A stretch of DNA of 24,464 nt from positions 1 through 24,464 of IMG/VR virus record IMGVR_UViG_3300049810_002660; one strand, written 5' to 3'. Below are positions 1 through 5,831 of the stretch, piece after piece. The notes below the pieces were generated by a model. The model searched no databases and was not told where the DNA came from. It was given only the letters and a program-made list of their open reading frames with translations. Position numbers and translations under genes: made by a program. How positions within the stretch are numbered: the first letter of the stretch is position 1; the number at the start of each line of letters is the position of its first letter. The DNA is from a virus.

Positions 1-1518
1 TCCAATGGAGGAACTAAACGACTCTCCCTCAAGCTGCGCGCCTTTTACAAAAAACGCCATAGCAATCGGACCCTTCCCGTCTGCTTGCGGCTCCCGCAAG
101 ATAAACTGCAAGTCATGATTTGCAAAGTTAAACAAGTGATCTGCTACGTTGCCCGCCTTAAGGTCGGAAACGATAGCGCTAACACTTACGTTAACAGTGA
201 TTGGGAAATCAAGCGGTCTTGTATATGCGTAAGGAGTTCCAAGTCTTTGAAGCGGTGTTCTAGAAAGAGGAAGCTCGATACTAAAACTTTGAACGTGACA
301 GCTGCCAATAGTATGATCTGTTGGAGGTGTTCCATCAGGCATAGTATTCATAAGTGCCGAACTACCATCTGTACCAAGATGCATTTCAATGTCTCCTGGA
401 CGTAGGCAAGAAAATCCGTCTGCTTGGCCCGAAAGTTTATCGGCGTCACCAAGAGTTGGGTCTGTTCCGCTATCATCCAAAACGCCACTAACTGGAGTTG
501 GAAGACTGAATTGAACGCCCTGAATAGGTGTTCCACGCTCATTGTTTACAGCAGGAATATCAATATTATGAAATCCTGCATCTGACTTTAAGTTCAAACC
601 TTCTACTGTAACATTAGCTGTAGGCATTCCACCCACAGAAGCTTCAACAGAATAGTTTGTAACATAGCCATTTCCTAAAGCAATAGTAGAGGCTGTGCTG
701 TCATCTGCATCACCATAGTTATCAAAAATGCTGTTGTTAACTGCGTCTGTACCTTGTTTTGTGGTTAAGATGAAATAATTTCTTCCAGCATAATCATCCT
801 CTTGCTTGTCTGTTTTTACAAAATTAACTGCAGTTCCGGCGTCAAGAGCAGCGAAATCTTCTAGGTTAAAGCCCATAAGTTTTTCGTTTGATCCATTAGT
901 TAGATAATAAGAAAAATCTAAACTAACTGTTGGAGGCTCAATAGCTACGGAATCGATTCTGGAAAGCTGTCCAAACTGATTAACGTCTTGCCTGTTGATT
1001 GTAAAACTATAGTTTGCACTTTGCACACGATTAAGTTGTCTTACTGCTGGAAGGATGTCCCAGTCTGTAAGAGCAGCATTATTTGATAAATCATAATTTC
1101 CATTATCTGTGAAATCAGTTAATGCAACCAATGGAGCTTTTACTGCTGTCGATGGCCCACTTTCTTGAGACGCCTCGAAGTACCAGTCTTTGCCATCATC
1201 TGTAACTTTAACTACATCGTCGACGGAATAATCTACTGCAGCGTCAAAGTCGCCTTTAAATGGAGCGACCGCAGCTCCTCCAGCATCGACAAGGTCCGTG
1301 GGTTTGGTAATTAATGACCAAAAGTCAGTGTTGTCTAGGATGCATAATTTTGCGATATTGTCTGGCTCTTTAACCAAGCCCCAAACTTTACTACTAACAT
1401 CGTCGCCATTGGCGTCGCTAGCATTGTTGCTTTTAGCGGTAATGTGGTGGCCTGTAGCTTCAGGCTGACCCACGTACAGCGCTTCACTCTGATAAATAAC
1501 TCTATTTCTAGTTGCCAT
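1..1518 (-). CDS. Major tail tube protein, two tube domains (partial, runs off left edge)
   Basis: An open reading frame without stops runs from the ATG at 1518 leftward through base 1, giving at least 506 residues. Seen: an N-terminal part with a short CBM5/12-like segment (about residues 87-120), then two beta-rich segments of similar style (about 160-312 and 375-506). Each looks like a tail-tube fold, with a long strand pair followed by an 'F/Y-x-hydrophobic' strand ladder. The layout resembles tube proteins that carry two tube domains per chain and stack as trimers, as in phage T5. Position directly after head-closure, completion and terminator-like genes is the usual place for the major tail protein. 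The gene is clearly richer in G+C than its neighbours (hand count 61-180: about 51%), fitting codon selection in an abundantly made protein. The C-terminus is missing. Tube assignment is by fold style and order, not by a clear sequence match. Confidence 0.65.
   Translation of the reverse strand, partial: MATRNRVIYQSEALYVGQPEATGHHITAKSNNASDANGDDVSSKVWGLVKEPDNIAKLCILDNTDFWSLITKPTDLVDAGGAAVAPFKGDFDAAVDYSVDDVVKVTDDGKDWYFEASQESGPSTAVKAPLVALTDFTDNGNYDLSNNAALTDWDILPAVRQLNRVQSANYSFTINRQDVNQFGQLSRIDSVAIEPPTVSLDFSYYLTNGSNEKLMGFNLEDFAALDAGTAVNFVKTDKQEDDYAGRNYFILTTKQGTDAVNNSIFDNYGDADDSTASTIALGNGYVTNYSVEASVGGMPTANVTVEGLNLKSDAGFHNIDIPAVNNERGTPIQGVQFSLPTPVSGVLDDSGTDPTLGDADKLSGQADGFSCLRPGDIEMHLGTDGSSALMNTMPDGTPPTDHTIGSCHVQSFSIELPLSRTPLQRLGTPYAYTRPLDFPITVNVSVSAIVSDLKAGNVADHLFNFANHDLQFILREPQADGKGPIAMAFFVKGAQLEGESFSSSIG
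1159..1260 (-). other. CBM5/12-like segment in the tail tube protein
   Basis: Residues about 87-120 of the tail tube protein read as an aromatic, a Y-x-x-x-D-x-V core, a short turn with DGK and then W-Y-F. This is the pattern of small chitin-binding-type (CBM5/12) modules and matches similar segments in four other places in this window. It is the weakest member of the set, since the opening aromatic is F rather than W. Confidence 0.35.
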
Positions 1519-1529
1519 AATTAAAAGTA

Positions 1530-1566
1530 TTCTCTTTCTATTACATTAACTTTTTTAAAAAGAGAA
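1530..1566 (-). promoter_or_regulatory. Inverted repeat ahead of the tail tube gene
   Basis: In the 49-base gap between the 341-aa gene and the tail tube gene, TTCTCTTT (1530-1537) is the exact reverse complement of AAAGAGAA (1559-1566), with a 21-base A/T-rich loop. On the minus strand the second arm lies within about 12 bases of the tube start codon and overlaps its purine-rich ribosome-binding region. It could be an RNA stem affecting translation or processing. It lacks a U-tract and so is not a convincing terminator. An 8-bp repeat in AT-rich DNA may be chance. Confidence 0.25.
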
Positions 1567-1567
1567 A

Positions 1568-2593
1568 TTAAATTCTTGGATAGCGATATGTATTAACCTC
1601 AAAATCTATAAATCCTACGAATGTATTTGGGTTAATTGTTTTAGTTACTCTATCGCTAAGCTTGGAAATATCCACTCTATCAATATAATGTAATGCTGAT
1701 GGATTATTATTTAATCTATGTTGTGCTAAATCTTCGTAATTAAAATTAAATGCGTCTCCGTATTCATTAAGGGGGTAGTCTTCAAAAGCAAGCGCGGCAA
1801 AACATTCTCTAGAGGAATCATTAAAGATAGATAATACTGCGTCAAGCTGATAAATATTCTCAGCCATAACGACACATCGTATGTCTGCCATAGTTTTTTC
1901 TTCTCCACCCAATGAGAATGGATCGTTTGTTGATCTAATATTATTTATAAATATTGCTGGAAGTACTTGATCGTAAGGAGGTATTGGGTTTAAATCTTGA
2001 TTAAATCTACTATTAAAATCAAACTTGCTTTCTATAATTAAATTTTCTTCTGTTTCATTTGTAACATATATATTAAAATCTTTTACAGAATATTCTGCTT
2101 GTACTACTGATGCTGATGAACCTAATGATGTCACTACTCTTCCATTTATATAATCTATAAAAACTATATCTCCATTTTGGCTAGTTGCAGTCCATGTTAT
2201 ATCTTCCCACTTATTTGATACGCCTGGTTCTTCAGCTTGTTCTGTATATTCCATAGCAATCCAAGCCTGTCCATTATGCTCTACAAAATCTCTGGGCTGA
2301 TAATTATCTGTGTTGCTCCAAGCTGTTAGCGTGGAAGGGTCTATGCCGCCGCTTTTAGGAACACTAGTTCCATCAATACTCACGTTAAATGGTACGTCTG
2401 CATCAGTAATGCTTTTGTCAAACACCCATTGTTTGTAAGGGCTAGAAAAAGTTTGTAGTCCAGGCAAGCGATCATCTTCAAGATAAGATAAATCATCTGT
2501 CTTGTTCTCATACGCTTCACCCTTCTTTAATAAATAGTTCTCAAACCATAAAGAAAAGCTTGTTGTAATTTCGTGCTGGAATTGTGGTTTCAT
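1568..2593 (-). CDS. Tail terminator/completion-like protein with inserted CBM-like module
   Basis: 341 residues, starting at an ATG that overlaps the stop of the upstream gene by 4 bases (ATGA). Seen: an N-terminal alpha/beta part (1-80), a CBM5/12-like module (about 88-133), a beta segment containing DYINGRVV, and a C-terminal half with an alternating strand/helix pattern (PFSLGGEEKTMADIRCVVMA, then LDAVLSIF). The last part looks like the small alpha/beta ring proteins that cap phage tails. Position between the completion protein and the tube protein supports a tail terminator or neck role, analogous to lambda gpU. The module seems inserted in a loop of the N-terminal domain, since sequence on both sides (SIDGTSVP before, NGDIVFIDY after) reads as one split beta sheet. 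I do not recognise a specific family, so the function is inferred from order and fold style. Confidence 0.5.
   Translation of the reverse strand: MKPQFQHEITTSFSLWFENYLLKKGEAYENKTDDLSYLEDDRLPGLQTFSSPYKQWVFDKSITDADVPFNVSIDGTSVPKSGGIDPSTLTAWSNTDNYQPRDFVEHNGQAWIAMEYTEQAEEPGVSNKWEDITWTATSQNGDIVFIDYINGRVVTSLGSSASVVQAEYSVKDFNIYVTNETEENLIIESKFDFNSRFNQDLNPIPPYDQVLPAIFINNIRSTNDPFSLGGEEKTMADIRCVVMAENIYQLDAVLSIFNDSSRECFAALAFEDYPLNEYGDAFNFNYEDLAQHRLNNNPSALHYIDRVDISKLSDRVTKTINPNTFVGFIDFEVNTYRYPRI
2195..2332 (-). other. CBM5/12-like module in the terminator-like protein
   Basis: Residues about 88-133 show the clearest small carbohydrate-binding pattern in the window: AWSNTDNYQPRDFVEHNGQA, then W-I-A, and after 18 residues W-E-D-I. 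This follows the CBM5/12 plan W-(n)-Y-x-x-x-D-x-V-x-x-x-G-x-x-(Y/W), then (n)-P-(n)-W-x-x-(I/V). Ligand binding is not shown; the fold is also used as a generic surface decoration. Confidence 0.55.
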
Positions 2594-3171
2594 AATGTTA
2601 AGCCATAAGATTGAAGTTTTGTTTTGAAATTATTAAGTATACTTGATATATAAGATGTATTTCTAAATACACCTCCAGTGCTATATTTAGATTGGAAACC
2701 TTCTCCTGATCTGCTGGCGCTAGATTCTACATCAATATAGTTTCCTATTCCAGACACCCCCTGCTCAATGGATTTAACCCAGCTTCTGCCTGAAGCCCAG
2801 GGCAAGGGAGTCGCGGCATATATATCTTCTTTATTTGGAATTTCAACAATGTATCTTCTGGTTGCGGTGCGCTTCTGATTTCTTAAGAAGCGAATTGAGA
2901 TAGACTTTTCTAAAAACTTTCTAAGATCTTCTGCTGGAGCTTCAGCTCTATCGAAGCCAAGAAAACCAAACAACGTACCCTTTGTCACGAAAGCACCATT
3001 AGATTCATTATTAAGATCCCTCGTTACAGGATGCATGTCGAACTCTCTAAATAGTTCTTTCTTGCATTTTTCAAAGTGCGCAAACACTTGTGTGTCCATT
3101 TGTTTTTCTACATTTTTATCTTGCAGAAGTTTAAGTTGTAGGGATCGTCTTAATGCCTGGCTCTGAATCAT
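2590..3171 (-). CDS. HK97 gp10-like tail-completion/neck protein
   Basis: 193 residues. The start overlaps the head-closure gene by 4 bases and the stop overlaps the next gene by 4 bases, so all three are coupled. Seen: a charged helical N-terminus (1-50), the segment GTLFGFLGF (about 66-74), then IPNKEDIYAATPLPWASGRS, followed by W-V-x-x-I-E-x-G-V-S-G and S-A-S-R-S-G-E-G-F-Q. These G/W/SRSG motifs are the kind I associate with gp10-like tail-completion proteins of siphoviruses and their marine relatives. The protein would sit at the head-tail junction and let the pre-assembled tail join the capsid. Family assignment rests on motif memory and gene order. Confidence 0.5.
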   Translation of the reverse strand: MIQSQALRRSLQLKLLQDKNVEKQMDTQVFAHFEKCKKELFREFDMHPVTRDLNNESNGAFVTKGTLFGFLGFDRAEAPAEDLRKFLEKSISIRFLRNQKRTATRRYIVEIPNKEDIYAATPLPWASGRSWVKSIEQGVSGIGNYIDVESSASRSGEGFQSKYSTGGVFRNTSYISSILNNFKTKLQSYGLTL

Positions 3172-3626
3172 TTTGCTTCTACAGGTTTTAGATACAAAGT
3201 ATAATAATTGACTTCAAACAGGCCATGTGCTCGTGGATCAGAGTCAACCATGAACATTCTCTCATCAAACTCTATTCTTTTTACATCTTTAATTTGTAGA
3301 TAATCTTCTTTTCTAAGTTTAATCCTGACACGACTATTCCCGTCTACTCTTTTTACTTTAGTACTCGCCCCGAACTCTCCAAAGTATTCTGTGTCTCTAT
3401 TGTCATCATATAATATGCGAGCTTGAAATATAAATTTTTGTGGTACGTTTTGTACGCTAGGTGCTGCTCCAGTATTATTATAAATATAATTGTAATTTAT
3501 ATCTGTGTTGATAACAACCTTCTGAGCTTCTTTGTAGACAACAATCTCTCTCGCGAATGTGTCATGCAAATGTGCGAACTGTTGTGCAAAAACTTTTTTT
3601 GCTAGATCTGATATAAAACTTGCCAT
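3168..3626 (-). CDS. Head closure (head-tail joining) protein
   Basis: 152 residues, first gene of the leftward set in this window. Seen: a helical N-terminus (1-28), then a beta-rich C-terminal part with RVRIKLRKEDYLQIKDVKRI and a later SDPRAHGLF followed by Y-T-L-Y-L-K-P. A compact SH3-like beta barrel of this kind, placed just before a gp10-like gene, fits the head-closure/gp16-like connector ring that plugs the portal after packaging. There is no strong Shine-Dalgarno ahead of the ATG. The assignment is by fold style and order. Confidence 0.5.
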   Translation of the reverse strand: MASFISDLAKKVFAQQFAHLHDTFAREIVVYKEAQKVVINTDINYNYIYNNTGAAPSVQNVPQKFIFQARILYDDNRDTEYFGEFGASTKVKRVDGNSRVRIKLRKEDYLQIKDVKRIEFDERMFMVDSDPRAHGLFEVNYYTLYLKPVEAK

Positions 3627-3635
3627 AATTTATTC

Positions 3636-3658
3636 TACACTAAATAATAATAGGTGTA
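3636..3658. promoter_or_regulatory. Operator-like dyad in the divergent region
   Basis: TACAC (3636-3640) and GTGTA (3654-3658) form a perfect inverted pair around a 13-base A/T-rich centre. Allowing one extra base in the right arm, the symmetry extends to TACACTA against TAGGTGTA. The spacing (about two helical turns end to end) and position suit a dimeric regulator controlling both directions. No regulator gene is present in the window to pair it with. Confidence 0.35.
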
Positions 3659-3667
3659 TCAACTATT

Positions 3668-3677
3668 AGGAATAAGG
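3668..3677 (+). promoter_or_regulatory. Ribosome-binding motif AGGAATAAGG (copy 1)
   Basis: AGGAATAAGG ends two bases before the ATG at 3680. The AGGA part sits at a normal Shine-Dalgarno distance; the trailing AAGG lies unusually close to the start. The same block precedes the starts at 3992 and 5832. Confidence 0.5.
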
Positions 3678-3679
3678 TT

Positions 3680-3967
3680 ATGGAAGCAGAAAATATTTTT
3701 CGCAAACATTGCGAGAGGAGTACTAAGTCTTTGTTTAAAGGTTTTCTAATGATGTTAGAGGATTTGAACGAAGAACACAGGATTAATTTTGCAAAATTAA
3801 AGCGAAATTTACCTGAAGAATATGAAAGTTTAATTGATCAAGCAGATTACTTTGATCAAGATAAGTTGCAACACTTAAGGAAAAGGACTCTAGACATTGG
3901 AAATGAGACTATTAGGAACATTGAAGGTGATTTAGAAAATTTTACTATAGGTTTTGTATTTAAATAA
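3680..3967 (+). CDS. Small charged helical protein, function unknown
   Basis: 95 residues, first gene of the rightward operon, preceded by AGGAATAAGG. Seen: predicted all-helical, rich in E, K and D, with no membrane segment, no cysteine pair beyond a single C, and no catalytic motif I recognise. A 24-base gap precedes the next gene. Its place ahead of the chaperone-position genes suggests a tail-assembly accessory, but this is guilt by association only. Confidence 0.6.
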   Translation: MEAENIFRKHCERSTKSLFKGFLMMLEDLNEEHRINFAKLKRNLPEEYESLIDQADYFDQDKLQHLRKRTLDIGNETIRNIEGDLENFTIGFVFK

Positions 3968-3980
3968 ATATAATTAAGAA

Positions 3981-3990
3981 AGGAATAAGG
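3981..3990 (+). promoter_or_regulatory. Ribosome-binding motif AGGAATAAGG (copy 2)
   Basis: Identical to copy 1 and ending one base before the ATG at 3992, which supports that start over internal ATGs. Confidence 0.5.
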
Positions 3991-3991
3991 A

Positions 3992-4807
3992 ATGAATTTA
4001 TTAGAAAAAGAAACGCAGGCCGAAGAAGAAAAATCTTTGGATAAAATTAAGGAAGTTTACAGCTTTACTGTAGAGCAAACTGAAAAAGTTAAGGTTACTG
4101 AGCAAGAAACTCGTAAAAACGAGGATGGTTCTGAGGAGGAAGTCGAGGTCACAAAAGAAATTGACCAAGCAGTTCCATATCGAATTATTATCAAGCAGCC
4201 AAATCGTAGAGAGATGGAAGAAGCTGAACTTGAATACAGTATTGAAATGAGCAAATGCGTCAAGCAAGGCATTCTTACTAAAGCCATGCTGGCAAAGAAA
4301 TATTCTGACAGCGGAGGACTAATGCCAGAAGAAGACGCTCAAGAACTTACTCGACTTTACATGAAGTTTGGAGAATACAGTACGGAGCTGGGACGACTAA
4401 GCACAAAAGTCTCTAAAACGCAAAAAGATAAAGATAAAATTGCTGAACTATCTGCAAAATTAGGAGAAGCTCGCAAAAGTATCGTAAACGTTGAAACTAA
4501 TTACGCCTCTTTGTTTAATCATACAGCCGACTCTAGAGCTGCTAATAAAGCGGTAACATGGTACCTACTTAATCTATCTTACATAAGAAAAGACGAAGAA
4601 GATGAAGTAAAGCCAATATTTTCTGGCGAAACTTTTGAAGATAAGGTTGATGAGTATTATAGGCTTGAGGAACGAGGAAGTGAAATCTACCACACCATTG
4701 CTAATAAGCTTACTACATATGTAAGTTATTGGTACTATAGTGCTGGAGCTGTTTTAGCTGAAGACTTTGAGCGTCTGCAAGAAGATATAGATAACGGGGA
4801 AGTATAA
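3992..4807 (+). CDS. Tail assembly chaperone-position protein 1
   Basis: 271 residues. Seen: a very charged N-terminus (1-55, alternating K and E runs), a segment KQPNRREMEEAELEYS followed by GILTKAMLAKKYSDSGG (about 68-110), a probable coiled coil (about 127-165), and a helical C-terminus ending near the LEERGSE and YWYYSAG segments. No signal peptide or enzyme motif. It sits where siphoviruses encode the G tail assembly chaperone, just before the tape measure, and its stop overlaps the next start by one base (TAATG). The two proteins may together replace the G/GT pair, but no frameshift signal is visible. Function is inferred from position; sequence similarity to known chaperones is not evident to me. 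Confidence 0.5.
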   Translation: MNLLEKETQAEEEKSLDKIKEVYSFTVEQTEKVKVTEQETRKNEDGSEEEVEVTKEIDQAVPYRIIIKQPNRREMEEAELEYSIEMSKCVKQGILTKAMLAKKYSDSGGLMPEEDAQELTRLYMKFGEYSTELGRLSTKVSKTQKDKDKIAELSAKLGEARKSIVNVETNYASLFNHTADSRAANKAVTWYLLNLSYIRKDEEDEVKPIFSGETFEDKVDEYYRLEERGSEIYHTIANKLTTYVSYWYYSAGAVLAEDFERLQEDIDNGEV

Positions 4808-5793
4808 TGTCCACAACAACTGAACACCGTAAGGCGTTTAGAGATGTTGTAAGAGGTTACTCTTCTGTAGTTTACAATGAAGAGATTATCTATATGCGCC
4901 ACTTGACCCCTCATGATCAAGTCGAACTTGAGGATATTAACGAACTATACGTAGCCAAAGCTAAGAAGAGAGGGCTACCTACTAATGATGAAATTCTAAA
5001 ATTCCTTGCAGAGGAAGGCGATTGGACTGACAAAGACGAAGATAAGATCGAAAAGTCTAAAAGATTTTTAGACAGCTTAATAGATTCAAAGAAAAAAATA
5101 GTACTAAAGTCTGCCATTGATAAGCAGAACGAAATAATAAATAAAGAAAAAGAAAAGCTGGCGGTACTAGAACAACAAAAGGATAATCTCATGGGCAATA
5201 CTTGTGAGAAATATGCCGCCCAAAGGACAAACGATTTTTATATATTAAAAAGTTTTTATAAAGATAATAAATTTTTACAACCATTGTATGATGAAAAACA
5301 ATATGATGAATTAGATTCAAAACAAATTGCTGAATTAATTAAATTATATAATGATACGTTTTCATCTTTTACTGAAGAGAGTATACAATATTTAATATTA
5401 GAAGAGTTTTATCATCCATATTTAAATTTTGCTGAAGATAGTATGCAATTTTATGGCAAGCCTTTTTGTGTGTTAACATATAATCAAGTTAGAATGATTG
5501 TATATACTAGAATATTTAAAAATATATTCGAAAGTAATGAAAATATTCCAGAAAAAATAAAGAAGGATCCAAAAGCTTTATTGGATTACGGAAGTACTTC
5601 TACTGAAGAAAAAGAAAAAATGAAATCCAAGTTTGAAGAAAGTGATGGAGCGACATTGGTCGGTGCGAAAGATGAGGATTATGAATACCTTGGAATAAAG
5701 AAACCTGCTGGCGGAGTTGATCTCCACGAAGAGGCAAAGAAAAAAGGAGGCTCTCTTTCTATGGAAGACATGATGAAGCTTTCTGGAATATAG
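4807..5793 (+). CDS. Tail assembly chaperone-position protein 2
   Basis: 328 residues, start overlapping the previous stop by one base, with GGGGA just upstream. Seen: an alpha/beta N-terminus (VVYNEEIIYMRHLTP), a lysine/glutamate-rich coiled coil (about 90-135), a helical aromatic-rich middle (about 190-245, with EEFYHPYLNFAED), and a C-terminal tail of K/G/D ending GGSLSMEDMMKLSGI. The DNA for residues about 139-258 is far more A+T-rich than the ends (hand count 5221-5580: about 22% G+C). It immediately precedes the tape measure, the usual place of a T-domain chaperone that binds it. No family recognised; role inferred from position. Confidence 0.5.
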   Translation: MSTTTEHRKAFRDVVRGYSSVVYNEEIIYMRHLTPHDQVELEDINELYVAKAKKRGLPTNDEILKFLAEEGDWTDKDEDKIEKSKRFLDSLIDSKKKIVLKSAIDKQNEIINKEKEKLAVLEQQKDNLMGNTCEKYAAQRTNDFYILKSFYKDNKFLQPLYDEKQYDELDSKQIAELIKLYNDTFSSFTEESIQYLILEEFYHPYLNFAEDSMQFYGKPFCVLTYNQVRMIVYTRIFKNIFESNENIPEKIKKDPKALLDYGSTSTEEKEKMKSKFEESDGATLVGAKDEDYEYLGIKKPAGGVDLHEEAKKKGGSLSMEDMMKLSGI

Positions 5794-5820
5794 AAAGAAA
5801 ATACGTGTAATACTGTGTCA

Positions 5821-5830
5821 AGGAACAAGG
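5821..5830 (+). promoter_or_regulatory. Ribosome-binding motif AGGAACAAGG (copy 3)
   Basis: Differs from copies 1 and 2 by one base and ends one base before the tape measure ATG at 5832, supporting that start. Confidence 0.5.
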
Positions 5831-5831
5831 C

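Larger units (their letters stand above)
3627..3679. promoter_or_regulatory. Divergent intergenic region between leftward and rightward late genes
   Basis: Only 53 bases separate the start codons of the head-closure gene (minus) and the first rightward gene (plus), so any promoters for both directions must lie here or inside the flanking coding ends. The centre is A/T only (3641-3652, TAAATAATAATA) and could serve as a -10-like or late-promoter element on either strand. I cannot match a full sigma-70 promoter. Confidence 0.4.

Noticed and set aside
85-405. Plus-strand open frame of 106 codons
   Set aside because: It is antisense to the tail tube gene, Cys/Arg/Lys-rich, and has no structural or family character.
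1551-1570. Terminator after the 341-aa gene
   Set aside because: The inverted repeat there has an A/T-rich stem and long loop with no U-tract on the minus strand, and the tube gene follows at once.
4001-4287. Hydrophobic minus-strand frames that look like membrane proteins
   Set aside because: They are antisense to the charged E/K-rich chaperone-position gene, which reads backward as F/L/S-rich.
4780-4815. Possible -1 frameshift joining the 271-aa and 328-aa genes, as in lambda G-GT
   Set aside because: The second frame is -1 relative to the first, but no X XXY YYZ heptamer is in frame near the junction, and the second gene has its own ATG with GGGGA upstream.
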